Shown: one piece after another, positions 33,031-41,867 of the stretch
How the letters are laid out: each line of letters begins with the position of its first letter
How positions within the stretch are numbered: the first letter of the stretch is position 1
Source: Pseudomonas sp. MN1F
GTDB lineage: Bacteria > Pseudomonadota > Gammaproteobacteria > Pseudomonadales > Pseudomonadaceae
Reading direction: 5' to 3'
DNA: 64,000 nt
Assembly (NCBI RefSeq): GCF_009391885.1
Contig: NZ_VZII01000051.1
Coordinates: 19,078 to 83,077 of the forward strand
Notes under the pieces: generated by a model
Seen by the model: the letters and a program-made list of their open reading frames with translations, nothing else
Told to the model about the DNA's origin: nothing
Databases searched by the model: none
Position numbers and translations under genes: made by a program

Positions 33031-33701
33031 TGGACGCCCTGAATTTCTTCGCCAATGTCGACTGGAGCGAAATCTGGCTGGCCACCGTCGATACCATGAT
33101 CATGCTGTTCGGCTCGCTGTTCTTCACCGTGCTGCTCGGCCTGCCACTGGGGGTGCTGCTGTTCCTCTGCGGGCCGAAGCAGATGTTCGAGCAGAAGGGC
33201 GTGTATGCGCTGCTGTCGCTGGTGGTCAACATCCTGCGCTCGCTGCCGTTCATCATCCTGCTGATCGTGATGATCCCGTTCACCGTACTGATCACCGGCA
33301 CCTCGCTGGGTGTCGCCGGTGCCATCCCGCCGCTGGTGGTGGGGGCCACGCCGTTCTTCGCGCGTCTGGTAGAAACCGCCCTGCGTGAGGTGGACCGCGG
33401 CATCATCGAGGCCACCCAGTCGATGGGCGCCACCACCCGCCAGATCATCACCAGCGCGCTGCTGCCGGAAGCCCGCCCGGGCATCTTCGCGGCCATTACC
33501 GTCACCGCCATCACCCTGGTGTCGTACACCGCCATGGCCGGCGTGGTCGGCGCTGGCGGCCTGGGCGACCTGGCCATCCGCTTCGGTTACCAGCGTTTCC
33601 AGACCGACGTGATGGTGGTGACCGTGGTGCTGTTGCTGGTGCTGGTTCAAGTCCTGCAGAGCGTGGGCGACAAACTGGTCGTGCATTTTTCCCGTAAGTA
33701 A
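33030..33701 (+). CDS. metI: Methionine ABC transporter permease MetI
   Basis: This 223-aa inner-membrane permease has about five membrane helices and the EAA motif EATQSMGATTRQIITSALLPEARPG near its middle, as in MetI. It forms the transport channel with MetN. Its ATG overlaps the metN stop, with GGAGGT about ten bases upstream. Confidence 0.92.
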   Translation: MDALNFFANVDWSEIWLATVDTMIMLFGSLFFTVLLGLPLGVLLFLCGPKQMFEQKGVYALLSLVVNILRSLPFIILLIVMIPFTVLITGTSLGVAGAIPPLVVGATPFFARLVETALREVDRGIIEATQSMGATTRQIITSALLPEARPGIFAAITVTAITLVSYTAMAGVVGAGGLGDLAIRFGYQRFQTDVMVVTVVLLLVLVQVLQSVGDKLVVHFSRK

Positions 33702-33709
33702 CCCCAATG

Positions 33710-33728
33710 GGGTCGGCCCGGCCGACCC
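33710..33728 (+). other. Intercistronic hairpin between metI and metQ
   Basis: GGGTCGGCC and GGCCGACCC form an almost continuous inverted repeat. It sits between the permease and the binding-protein gene and may cause partial termination or shield mRNA, a common way to change subunit ratios. Inference. Confidence 0.4.
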
Positions 33729-33765
33729 GTTCGGGGGCCGTCGCGGCCCTCACAAGGAGTGATTG

Positions 33766-34539
33766 ATGAAGAAGCTGCTTGCTGTTGTCGCCGCTGTCGC
33801 GGCCTTCTCGGCCAATGCCGCCGAAACCCTCACCGTCGCCGCCACCCCGGTGCCGCATGCCGAGATCCTCAACTTCGTCAAACCTCAGCTGGCGAAAGAG
33901 GGCGTGGAGCTGAAGGTCAAGGAATTCACCGACTACATCCAGCCGAACGTACAAGTCGCCGAAAAGCGCCTGGACGCCAACTTCTTCCAGCACCAGCCGT
34001 ACCTGGATGAGTTCAACAAAGCCAAGGGCACCCACCTGGTCAGCGTAGCCGGCGTGCACATCGAGCCGCTGGGCGTGTACTCGGCCAAGATCAAGAAGCT
34101 CGATGAGCTGTCCTCCGGCGCCACCGTGGTCATCCCCAACGACGCCACCAACGGCGGCCGCGCCTTGCTGCTGCTGGACAAGGCCGGTGTGATCAAGCTG
34201 AAGGACAACACCAACATCCTGTCGACCGTGAAGGACGTTGCCGAAAACCCGAAAAGCGTGAAATTCCGTGAGCTGGAAGCGGCCACCATCCCGCGCGTGC
34301 TGACCCAGGTCGATATCGCCCTGATCAACACCAACTACGCGCTGGAAGCCAAGCTGAACCCGGAAAAAGACGCCCTGGCCATCGAAGGCAGCGACTCGCC
34401 ATACGTGAACATCCTGGTTGCCCGCCCGGACAACAAGGACTCGGACGCGATGAAGAAGCTGGCAGCAGCGCTGCACTCGCCTGAGGTGAAGCAGTTCATC
34501 AACGAGAAGTACAAAGGCGCTGTGGTTCCGGCGTTCTGA
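33766..34539 (+). CDS. metQ: Methionine-binding protein MetQ
   Basis: This is a 257-aa NlpA-family periplasmic methionine-binding protein. It has a signal peptide of about 19 residues ending SANAAET, without any cysteine, so it is a soluble periplasmic protein rather than the lipoprotein seen in E. coli. Family motifs include TVAATPVPHAEIL, YIQPNVQVAEKRLDANFFQHQPYL and VIPNDATNGGRAL. The start follows AAGGAG. Confidence 0.9.
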   Translation: MKKLLAVVAAVAAFSANAAETLTVAATPVPHAEILNFVKPQLAKEGVELKVKEFTDYIQPNVQVAEKRLDANFFQHQPYLDEFNKAKGTHLVSVAGVHIEPLGVYSAKIKKLDELSSGATVVIPNDATNGGRALLLLDKAGVIKLKDNTNILSTVKDVAENPKSVKFRELEAATIPRVLTQVDIALINTNYALEAKLNPEKDALAIEGSDSPYVNILVARPDNKDSDAMKKLAAALHSPEVKQFINEKYKGAVVPAF

Positions 34540-34552
34540 TCCGAAACCCACG

Positions 34553-34569
34553 GGGCCGCTCTGCGGCCC
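34553..34569 (+). terminator. Terminator-like hairpin after metQ
   Basis: GGGCCGC-TCT-GCGGCCC followed by TTT lies just past the metQ stop. The same GGGGCCGC/GCGGCCCC module recurs at 54871 and 56942. Confidence 0.6.
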
Positions 34570-34602
34570 TTTGGCCAGCGATGAGGCCCTGACAGGCCAT
34601 CA

Positions 34603-35235
34603 TCAATCCCGCTTTACCAGGCCGGGCAACTGCGCCACCAGCTTCTGGTTGTTGAACGGCGCCCGAATGAACCCCCGCTGACGGCCATCCGGCCCGACGA
34701 TCGCCAGGTTGCCGCTGTGATCCACGGTATACCCCGGCTTGCTGGTATCCGCCGGAATGAACGGAATGCTCAAGGCATTGGCCAGCTTCTGGGTATCGTC
34801 GATCGACCCCGCCACGCCGACGAAATCCTTGTCGAAATAGCCCAGGTACTGCTTCAGCTGGTTGGGCGTATCACGGTTCGGGTCCACGCTCACCAACACC
34901 ACCTGCAACCGGTCCACTGCCTCCTTGGGCAGCTCGCTCTTCACCTGGCGCAACTGGGCCAGGGTGGTTGGGCAGATGTCCGGGCAGTAGGTGTAGCCGA
35001 AGAACAACAGTGACCATTTGCCCTTCAGGTCGTCCAGCTGCACCGGCTGGCCATCCTGGTTGGTCATGGTCACGTCGGCCACCGCGCGGCTCTGCGGCAA
35101 CAGAATGATGCCGGCGTCGATCAGCTCGGCCGGGTTGAGCTGACCACGGCCATTGAGCACCTTGTTGACGGTAAGGCCCAGGATCAACGCGACCAGGGCG
35201 ACGAGGATGAAGACGGTTTTCTGGGTTCGGGTCAT
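34603..35235 (-). CDS. SCO1/SenC-family copper chaperone
   Basis: This 210-aa membrane-anchored thioredoxin-like protein delivers copper to the CuA site of cytochrome oxidase. It has one N-terminal helix (VFILVALVALILGLTV), the copper-binding CPDIC in FFGYTYCPDICPTT and the third-ligand histidine in YTVDHSG. Its ATG overlaps the ctaB stop (ATGA). It is the last gene of the surf1-ctaA-ctaB-sco operon. The longer minus-strand frame upstream runs through ctaB in another frame. Confidence 0.9.
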   Translation of the reverse strand: MTRTQKTVFILVALVALILGLTVNKVLNGRGQLNPAELIDAGIILLPQSRAVADVTMTNQDGQPVQLDDLKGKWSLLFFGYTYCPDICPTTLAQLRQVKSELPKEAVDRLQVVLVSVDPNRDTPNQLKQYLGYFDKDFVGVAGSIDDTQKLANALSIPFIPADTSKPGYTVDHSGNLAIVGPDGRQRGFIRAPFNNQKLVAQLPGLVKRD

Positions 35236-36125
35236 AGATTCAGCAACAGGTAGTGGTCGACGAGCAACGCGATGAACAGCGCGAACAGGTAGCCTATGGA
35301 GTACTTGAAGGTGCCGATCGCCGCGTGCGGCTGGCTGCCACGGTACAACACCCAGGCCCAATGCAGGAAGCGCAGGCCCAGTACCAGGGCGCAGGCCAGG
35401 TACAACAGGCCACTCATGTGGATGGCAAACGGCAGCAGGCTCACCGCCAGCAATATCAGGCTGTACAGCAGGATATGCAGCTTGGTGTATCGCTCGCCAT
35501 GGGTGACCGGCAGCATCGGGATATCGGCCTTGGCGTACTCTTCCTTGCGGTGGATGGCCAAGGCCCAGAAGTGCGGTGGCGTCCAGGCGAAGATGATCAG
35601 CACCAGCAGCAGTGGCTCGGCGCTGACATGGCCGCTCACGGCGACCCAGCCAAGCAGCGGCGGTGCGGCGCCGGCCAGGCCGCCAATAACGATGTTCTGC
35701 GGTGTGGCACGCTTGAGAAAGCCGGTGTAGAGCACCGCGTAGCCGAGCAAGGAGGCCAGGGTCAGCCAGGCGGTGAGGGCGTTGGTGAACACCAGCAACA
35801 GGGCCATGCCAAGCAGCGCCAGGGCCAGGGCGAACAGCAACGCCGGCAACGGCTCGACCCGGCCCTGGGCCAATGGGCGCTTGTGGGTGCGCGCCATCAG
35901 CGCGTCGATGCGCCGGTCCACCACGTGGTTGACCACTGCCGCGCTGCCCGCGCACAGGGCGATACCCAGGTTGCCGAACAGCAGCACGCTTGCGCTGACC
36001 CCGGCGCGGGTCGCCAGGAACATGCCCGCCAGCGAAGTGATCAGCATCAGCACCACCACCTTGGGCTTGGTCAGCTCCAGGTAATCGCGCCAGCCGGCAC
36101 GCCGTGCGCTCAGAAGCGTCGCCAC
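35232..36125 (-). CDS. ctaB: Protohaem IX farnesyltransferase (haem O synthase)
   Basis: This 297-aa inner-membrane UbiA-family prenyltransferase makes haem O for the aa3 oxidase. It has the conserved Asn/Asp motifs AAVVNHVVDRRIDALMARTHKRPL and YTGFLKRATPQNIVIGGLAGA, and IFAWTPPHFWALAIHRKEEYAKADIPMLP. The GTG start at 36125 follows GAGGAA and overlaps the ctaA stop by 16 bases. P. putida has a second copy in the cyo operon elsewhere (known from the genus). The symbol cyoE is equally used. Confidence 0.92.
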   Translation of the reverse strand: MATLLSARRAGWRDYLELTKPKVVVLMLITSLAGMFLATRAGVSASVLLFGNLGIALCAGSAAVVNHVVDRRIDALMARTHKRPLAQGRVEPLPALLFALALALLGMALLLVFTNALTAWLTLASLLGYAVLYTGFLKRATPQNIVIGGLAGAAPPLLGWVAVSGHVSAEPLLLVLIIFAWTPPHFWALAIHRKEEYAKADIPMLPVTHGERYTKLHILLYSLILLAVSLLPFAIHMSGLLYLACALVLGLRFLHWAWVLYRGSQPHAAIGTFKYSIGYLFALFIALLVDHYLLLNL

Positions 36126-37189
36126 GAATCGTTCCTCATGTGATGGCTGATGCTTACCCCGGCTACAGGCCGCAGGCGCCAACCCTGGCCGACGCCGACG
36201 CGGACCTTGTCGACCACACGGATGCGGTAGTTCACCAGCACCATGCTCAGCAGCAGCAACGCCCCGCCAGCGTTATGCGCGACGGCCACGGCCAGCGGCA
36301 GGTGGAACAGCACGTTACTGATGCCCAGGCCGACCTGCAGCGCCAGCGCCAGCAATACCCATCGAGCCAGGCCGGTCAGGCCACAGCGGTGCAGCTTCCA
36401 GCTGAGCATCAACAGCACGCAGGTCACCAACAGTGCACCCAGGCGATGGCTGATGTGAATGGCCGTGCGCGCATCGCTGTCCAGTTGCCCACCGAGGTAG
36501 TTGGGGCCGACATGCTGGGTCAAGTGGAAGCCGTTGCTGAAGTCTGCCGCCGGCCACCACTGGCCATGGCAGGTGGGCAGGTCGATGCAGGCGACCGCCG
36601 CATAGTTGGCACTGACCCAGCCACCCAGGGCGATCTGACCGATCACTACCAGCAAGGCCAGCGCGGCTATCCGCCGTAGGCTGAGCGGCAGTTTCGGCAA
36701 GGGCGCAAAGGCCCGCGATAGACGCAGGGATAGCAGGAACAGCAGGCTCAGGGTGGTAAAACCGCCGAGCAGGTGCGCAGTGACCACTTGCGGCCACAGC
36801 TTGAGGGTGACCGTCCACATGCCAAACGCTGCCTGAGCCAGCACCACGCCCAGCAACAGCAAGGGCAGGCGATAAGGCTGGCCATCGCGGGCATGCCGGC
36901 GCAGCGCCTGCAAGGCGAGCAGGGCGATCACCACGGCGAGGGTGCCAGCGAAGTAGCGGTGGACCATCTCGGCCCAGCCCTTGGCCTCTTCCACCGGGTG
37001 GTCGGGGAAGTGCAGCTCGGCATGGGCCAGCTGCGCTTCGCTGTTAGGCACGCTGATGAAGCCATAGCAGCCGGGCCAATCAGGACAACCTAGCCCGGCG
37101 TGGGTCAGGCGGGTATAGGCACCGAGCAGCACGACCAGCAGTGCCAGCAGCGTGGCGAACACAGCGATGCGGAATCCGGGTCTGGCCAT
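36110..37189 (-). CDS. ctaA: Haem A synthase (COX15/CtaA)
   Basis: This 359-aa inner-membrane protein oxidises haem O to haem A for cytochrome aa3. About eight helices are arranged as two similar halves. Histidines expected to bind haem lie in MVHRYFAG, VVTAHLLGG, IHISHRLGALL and AVAHNAGG. N-terminal LTHAGLGCPDWPGCYG and ACIDLPTCHGQW are the family's cysteine-containing loops. It precedes ctaB with overlap. Confidence 0.9.
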   Translation of the reverse strand: MARPGFRIAVFATLLALLVVLLGAYTRLTHAGLGCPDWPGCYGFISVPNSEAQLAHAELHFPDHPVEEAKGWAEMVHRYFAGTLAVVIALLALQALRRHARDGQPYRLPLLLLGVVLAQAAFGMWTVTLKLWPQVVTAHLLGGFTTLSLLFLLSLRLSRAFAPLPKLPLSLRRIAALALLVVIGQIALGGWVSANYAAVACIDLPTCHGQWWPAADFSNGFHLTQHVGPNYLGGQLDSDARTAIHISHRLGALLVTCVLLMLSWKLHRCGLTGLARWVLLALALQVGLGISNVLFHLPLAVAVAHNAGGALLLLSMVLVNYRIRVVDKVRVGVGQGWRLRPVAGVSISHHMRNDSWRRF

Positions 37190-37198
37190 GGCAGGCTC

Positions 37199-37780
37199 CT
37201 AGCCGATGTTGGACAGCTTGAGCAGGTGACGCAGGTCGTCGAGCACGTGCTTGCCATTGACCTTGCCGTCGTAGCGCAACACCAGGTTGCCGTGCGGGTC
37301 GACAATCCACAGTTGCGGGCCGGGTTCGCCAACCTTCTGCAGATAGCGCTGGGCATCCAGTGAATAGCGTTGCAGCTGTGGATACTCTCGCCCCAGCAGC
37401 GCCTGGTAGTCGCTGGCCAGTGGCTGGGCAGTGGCCAAGGCGTGGCTGGCGCGGCTGGCGTCGCGGCCCAGGCCGACCTGGATCTGCCGCACCAGGTACA
37501 CCAGGCGCTGGCAATCCTCGGCGCAGGCCTCGGGCGCACTCACCAGCAGCTGCCAGCGTTCGTCCTCGCCCGCAATGCCGATATCGGCACGGCTCTCGCC
37601 GTTGCCAATCATCGCGCCGTGGTAGCTACGGCCCTCCGGCACCCAGAACTGGAGCTTGTACATGCAGGTGGCCAGGATCATCGGCCCGAGTACCACCAGC
37701 AGAATCAGAATCAGCTGCAAACGCCCGCGGGCTCTGGGCTTGCTACGTTCAGGCAGGTCCAGTGGAGTGGCGGTGGCCAT
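37199..37780 (-). CDS. Membrane-anchored thioredoxin-like protein of the cox assembly cluster, unknown function
   Basis: This 193-aa protein has one membrane helix (about residues 22-42, QLILILLVVLGPMILA) and an extracytoplasmic domain containing a CAEDC pair and GPQLWIVDPHGNLVLRYDGKVNGKHVLDDLRHLLKL, like the C-terminal part of SCO/thioredoxin-fold proteins. Lying between surf1 and ctaA, it is probably an oxidase assembly factor. It lacks a canonical CxxC or CxxxC early motif. The start at 37780 lies within the surf1 3' end (32-bp overlap). Confidence 0.75.
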   Translation of the reverse strand: MATATPLDLPERSKPRARGRLQLILILLVVLGPMILATCMYKLQFWVPEGRSYHGAMIGNGESRADIGIAGEDERWQLLVSAPEACAEDCQRLVYLVRQIQVGLGRDASRASHALATAQPLASDYQALLGREYPQLQRYSLDAQRYLQKVGEPGPQLWIVDPHGNLVLRYDGKVNGKHVLDDLRHLLKLSNIG

Positions 37781-38486
37781 GCTGTTTCTCCTTGTTGTTA
37801 TGCCAGCCGAAATAGAGGTAGAGCAGCACCAGCGCAGTGGCCAGGGCAAACCACTGCACGGCGTAACCGAGGTGTTTTTCCGGGCCCATCGCGACTACCG
37901 GCCAGTCCAGCCGATAAGCAGCCGGGCCGGGCTGCAGGCGTAACTCATGGGCGAAGCCTTCGCGATCGAGTTGCTGCCACACGTGCGCAGCGTCGACCGC
38001 AGTGAGCAGGTGCGGCCATTGCCCACCGGCCGGGTCGGGGTGCAGCTGGAAGGTACTGCCCGGCGCCACGTACACGGTCGCGTTCAGCGCCAGGGCTTGG
38101 TCGGGGGTGTCGAAATGCACCGGCACGCGGCGGTCCAGCCACGCCAGCCAGCCGCGGTTGACCAGCAGCCACAGGCCACTGGCCTGGTCATGGAAGGGCT
38201 GCAACAGCTCGACACCGGCCTGGCCATCACGTACGCGGTTGTCCAGCAACACGCTGTGTTCGGCGTCGAAGCGACCATAGAGATGCACCCGCCGGAAGGC
38301 AGAGTCCTGGGTCTGCAGCAGCTGAGTGGTGGCCAGCGGGGCGTCGACCTCACGCTGGGCATAGGTCTCCAGCAGGACGCGCTTCTCTTCGGCCCGGCCG
38401 AGCTGCCAGCAGCCAAGCGCAATCAACCCCGGCAGCAGCGCAAGCACCACCAGGGTCGGTATCCAGCCTGGGCGAAACCGCCTCAT
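37749..38486 (-). CDS. SURF1-family cytochrome oxidase assembly protein
   Basis: This 245-aa protein has a membrane helix at each end (residues 7-28 and 220-238) and the SURF1 pattern: GCWQLGRAEEKRVLLE, RVHLYGRFDAEHSVLLDNR, LLVNRGWLAW and HLGYAVQWFALA. SURF1 helps insert haem a into subunit I. It starts 63 bp from the divergent DUF2909 gene, so it probably has its own promoter. Confidence 0.88.
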   Translation of the reverse strand: MRRFRPGWIPTLVVLALLPGLIALGCWQLGRAEEKRVLLETYAQREVDAPLATTQLLQTQDSAFRRVHLYGRFDAEHSVLLDNRVRDGQAGVELLQPFHDQASGLWLLVNRGWLAWLDRRVPVHFDTPDQALALNATVYVAPGSTFQLHPDPAGGQWPHLLTAVDAAHVWQQLDREGFAHELRLQPGPAAYRLDWPVVAMGPEKHLGYAVQWFALATALVLLYLYFGWHNNKEKQHGHRHSTGPA

Positions 38487-38549
38487 CGCAGCCTCGCCGG
38501 GCCAATCGCTATACTTATCCACATCACCGCATCCCCCCGGAGAAGCGCC

Positions 38550-38753
38550 ATGCTCAAGGCCGCGATTGTCCTGATGCTGTTGGCCACGGTTGCCAGCCTG
38601 TTCAGTGGCCTGGTGTTCTTGGTCAAGGACGATGAAAACTCGACCCGCCTGCTAAAAGCCCTGACCGTGCGGGTGGCCCTCGCCACCCTGACCATCGGCC
38701 TGGTGGCCTGGGGCTTCATCAGTGGTCAGCTGGTGTCTCACGCACCGTTCTGA
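38550..38753 (+). CDS. DUF2909 small twin-transmembrane protein
   Basis: This 67-aa protein has two membrane helices (residues 2-25 and 42-62) joined by a charged loop KDDENSTRLLKALTVR. This is the DUF2909/twin-transmembrane pattern. It is preceded by CGGAG. It is the only plus-strand gene inside the cox cluster; its stop codon directly abuts the stop of coxC. Function unknown, plausibly oxidase-related. Confidence 0.8.
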   Translation: MLKAAIVLMLLATVASLFSGLVFLVKDDENSTRLLKALTVRVALATLTIGLVAWGFISGQLVSHAPF

Positions 38754-39641
38754 TCACAGCACATACACAAAGATGAACAGCCCAACCCACACCACATCGA
38801 CGAAGTGCCAGTACCAGCTCGCCGCCTCGAAACCGAAGTGCTTGTCGGGGTTGAAGTGCCCGCGCAGGATGCGCACGAACATCACGATCAGGATGATCGT
38901 GCCCAAGGTCACGTGGGCCCCGTGGAAACCCGTGAGCATGAAGAACGTCGCGCCATAGATGCCCGAGCCCAGGGTCAGCCCCAGCTTGGTGTAGGCCTCG
39001 TGGTACTCGTAGGCCTGCAGGGTGATGAAGCTGATACCCAGGAAGATGGTCAGCGCCATCCAGAATTTCAGCGGACCACGATGGTCACGGCGCAGGGCGT
39101 GGTGAGCGATGGTGATGGTCACGCTGGAACTGACCAGCAGGATGGTGTTGATCAACGGCAGGTGCCACGGGTTGATCACTTCCTTGGGCGGCGGGAACAG
39201 TTTCGGGTCCGGTGTGTGCAGCAACGGCCAGGCGAACTCGAAGCTCGGCCATAGCATGTGGGCGATGCCCTTGTGCCCCTCGCCACCCAGCCAGGGCCCG
39301 GCCAGCACACGCACGTAGAACAGCGCGCCGAAGAAGGCCATGAAGAACATCACTTCCGAGAAGATGAACCAGCTCATGCCCCAGCGGAACGAGCGGTCCA
39401 GCTGCGGGCTGTAAAGCCCGGCGCGGCTCTCGCGGACCACCGAGCCGAACCAGCCGAACAGCATGTAGGCCAGGAACAGCGCGCCAACGAAGAAGATCAG
39501 CGGCCCGTGCGAGGACGGGTGGCCGGCCTTGATGTCGTTGAACCAGGTGCCCAGGCCGAACACCGTGATGAACATGCCGATGGTGGCGATGATCGGCCAC
39601 TTGCTCTGCGCCGGAACGTAGTAGTGCTCATGACTTGCCAT
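38754..39641 (-). CDS. coxC: Cytochrome c oxidase subunit III
   Basis: This 295-aa inner-membrane protein has seven membrane helices and subunit III signatures: MSWFIFSEVMFFMAFFGALFY, LINTILLVSSSVTITIAHHAL, GATFFMLTGFHGAHVTLGT and SWYWHFVDVVWVGLF. The start at 39641 (MASHEHYYVPAQ) is the usual one and follows GGAG. It is the last gene of the coxB-coxA-ctaG-coxC unit. Confidence 0.95.
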   Translation of the reverse strand: MASHEHYYVPAQSKWPIIATIGMFITVFGLGTWFNDIKAGHPSSHGPLIFFVGALFLAYMLFGWFGSVVRESRAGLYSPQLDRSFRWGMSWFIFSEVMFFMAFFGALFYVRVLAGPWLGGEGHKGIAHMLWPSFEFAWPLLHTPDPKLFPPPKEVINPWHLPLINTILLVSSSVTITIAHHALRRDHRGPLKFWMALTIFLGISFITLQAYEYHEAYTKLGLTLGSGIYGATFFMLTGFHGAHVTLGTIILIVMFVRILRGHFNPDKHFGFEAASWYWHFVDVVWVGLFIFVYVL

Positions 39642-39657
39642 TGCTGTTCTCCTTCCC

Positions 39658-40224
39658 TCAACGGGCGCCCTGGACGTCCTGTACCGCGGCATGGGCAACC
39701 GGCGGGTGACGCGCAGTGATGTCGAACAAGGTGTAGGCCAGTGTCAGGTGCTTCACGCTGGCCGGCAGATCGCGGTCGACGATGAAGCGCACCGGCATCT
39801 CGATGCGTTCGCCGGGCTGCAGCACCTGCTGGGTAAAGCAGAAGCACTCAGTCTTGTGGAAATATGCCGCGGCCTCAGCCGGGGTAATGCTGGGTATCGC
39901 TTGCGCACTCATCGGCCGGTTGGTCGGGTTGTGCGCGACGAAGATCATCTGGTTCACCGCCCCCGGGTTGACCTCGAGCTCGTCACCGGTGGAGTAGAAG
40001 TCCCAGACCATGTCGCTGGCGTTGGTCGACATGAACTGCACCCGCACCGAGCGCGTCGGGTCGCTGACCTGGCTGCCCTCGTACTGCCCGCCAGTCTTGC
40101 CATTGATGCCGAAGGCCTTGCACATCACGTCATACATCGGCACCAGGGCAAAACCGAAACCGAACATCACCACTGTCAGCAGCAGCAGGCGGGTGACCAG
40201 CTGCTTGAGAGGCGAGCCTTTCAT
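39658..40224 (-). CDS. ctaG: Cytochrome c oxidase assembly protein CtaG (Cox11)
   Basis: This 188-aa copper chaperone for the CuB site has one N-terminal helix. The conserved copper-binding CFCF motif lies in HKTECFCFTQQVLQPGE, with a further conserved Cys in MYDVMCKAFGI. It lies between subunits I and III, the usual place for Cox11. Confidence 0.93.
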   Translation of the reverse strand: MKGSPLKQLVTRLLLLTVVMFGFGFALVPMYDVMCKAFGINGKTGGQYEGSQVSDPTRSVRVQFMSTNASDMVWDFYSTGDELEVNPGAVNQMIFVAHNPTNRPMSAQAIPSITPAEAAAYFHKTECFCFTQQVLQPGERIEMPVRFIVDRDLPASVKHLTLAYTLFDITARHPPVAHAAVQDVQGAR

Positions 40225-40234
40225 GGCAGCGCTC

Positions 40235-41824
40235 CTACTTCACTTCCGGCGGGGTCTGGAAGGTGTGGTAAGGCGCTGGCGAGGGGATCGACCATTCCAG
40301 GCCCTCGGCGCCGTCCCAGGGCTTGGCCGGGGCGGGTGCGCCGCCACGGATGCACTTGATGACGATGAACAGGAAGAACAGCTGCGTGGTGCCGAACAGG
40401 AAGGCGCCGATCGACGACACCATGTTGAAGTCGGCGAACTGCAGGTTGTAGTCGGGAATACGCCGCGGCATGCCAGCCAGGCCCACGAAGTGCATCGGGA
40501 AAAAGGCCATGTTCATGCCGACGAACGACAGCCAGAAATGCAGCTTGCCGAGGGTTTCGTCATACATGTGGCCGGTCCACTTCGGCAGCCAGTAGTAGGC
40601 CGAGGCAAAGATGCCGAAGATCGCCCCGGGTACCAGCACATAGTGGAAGTGCGCCACCACGAAGTAGGTATCGTGGTACTGGAAGTCCGCCGGAGCGATG
40701 GCCAGCATCAGCCCGGAGAAGCCACCGATGGTGAACAGGATGACGAAGGCGATGGCGAACAGCATCGGCGTCTCGAAGCTGAGCGAGCCTTCCCACATGG
40801 TGCTGACCCAGTTGAATACCTTCACGCCTGTGGGCACCGCGATGAGCATGGTGGCGTACATGAAGAACAGCTCGCCGACCACCGGGATGCCGACCACGAA
40901 CATGTGGTGGGCCCAGACGATGAACGACAGGAAGGCAATGGCGCCGGTGGCGTACACCATCGAGGTGTAGCCGAACAGCGGCTTGCGCGAAAACGCCGGG
41001 ATGATCGAGCTGACCGCGCCGAAGGCCGGCAGGATCATGATGTACACCTCGGGGTGGCCAAAGAACCAGAACACATGCTGGAACAGCACCGGGTCACCGC
41101 CGCCGGCGGCACTGAAGAAGCTGGTGCCGAAGTGGATGTCCATCAGCATCATGGTCACCACGCCGGCCAGCACCGGCATCACCGCGATCAGCAGAAATGC
41201 GGTGATCAGCCAGGTCCAGACGAACAGCGGCATCTTCATCAGGGTCATGCCCGGGGCGCGCAGGTTGAGGATGGTGGCGATCACGTTGATCGCGCCCATG
41301 ATCGAGCTGATGCCCATCAGGTGGATGGCGAAGATGAAGAAGGTGACGCTGGCGGGCGCATAGGTGGTCGACAGCGGGGCGTAGAAGGTCCAGCCGAAGT
41401 TCGGCCCGCCGCCCGGGCTGAACAGGGTCGAGACCAGCAGCAGGAAGGCTGCGGGCAGCAGCCAGAAGCTGAAGTTGTTCATCCGCGGCAGGGCCATGTC
41501 GGGCGCGCCGATCATCAGCGGGATCATCCAGTTGGCCAGGCCGACAAAGGCTGGCATGACCGCGCCGAACACCATGATCAGGCCATGCATGGTGGTCATC
41601 TGGTTGAAGAACGCCGGCTCGACGATCTGCAGCCCAGGCTGGAACAGCTCGGCGCGGATGACCATGGCGAACGAGCCGCCGAGCAGGAACATCATGAAGG
41701 CGAACCATAGGTACATCGTGCCGATGTCCTTGTGGTTGGTGGTCAGCACCCAGCGCATCAGGCCCTTGGCCGGGCCGTGGGCGTGCTCATGGCCGTGGGC
41801 GTGGTCGTCGATCACTGCACTCAT
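40235..41824 (-). CDS. coxA: Cytochrome c oxidase subunit I
   Basis: This 529-aa catalytic subunit of the aa3 oxidase has about twelve membrane helices. Ligand motifs are intact: TMHGLIMVFGA (haem a His), WFFGHPEVYIMILPAFG (CuB His and cross-linked Tyr), VWAHHMFVVG (CuB His pair) and YFVVAHFHYVLVPG (haem a3 and haem a His). The N-terminus is His-rich (DDHAHGHEHAHGPAKG). The start at 41824 is chosen over a TTG-type extension. Confidence 0.96.
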   Translation of the reverse strand: MSAVIDDHAHGHEHAHGPAKGLMRWVLTTNHKDIGTMYLWFAFMMFLLGGSFAMVIRAELFQPGLQIVEPAFFNQMTTMHGLIMVFGAVMPAFVGLANWMIPLMIGAPDMALPRMNNFSFWLLPAAFLLLVSTLFSPGGGPNFGWTFYAPLSTTYAPASVTFFIFAIHLMGISSIMGAINVIATILNLRAPGMTLMKMPLFVWTWLITAFLLIAVMPVLAGVVTMMLMDIHFGTSFFSAAGGGDPVLFQHVFWFFGHPEVYIMILPAFGAVSSIIPAFSRKPLFGYTSMVYATGAIAFLSFIVWAHHMFVVGIPVVGELFFMYATMLIAVPTGVKVFNWVSTMWEGSLSFETPMLFAIAFVILFTIGGFSGLMLAIAPADFQYHDTYFVVAHFHYVLVPGAIFGIFASAYYWLPKWTGHMYDETLGKLHFWLSFVGMNMAFFPMHFVGLAGMPRRIPDYNLQFADFNMVSSIGAFLFGTTQLFFLFIVIKCIRGGAPAPAKPWDGAEGLEWSIPSPAPYHTFQTPPEVK

Positions 41825-41867
41825 GTCCTGTCTCCTGCAATCCATTGATTGCCGCGAGTAACCCGGT

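Noticed and set aside
35236..35955. Upstream extension of the SCO frame to 35955
   Set aside because: It lies inside ctaB in another frame. The SCO homology starts at MTRTQK (35235).
40010..41710. Long plus-strand open frame (566 codons) opposite coxA
   Set aside because: It is rich in His, Asp, Arg and Gln with no domain resemblance. It is a shadow of the well-supported coxA gene in GC-rich DNA.
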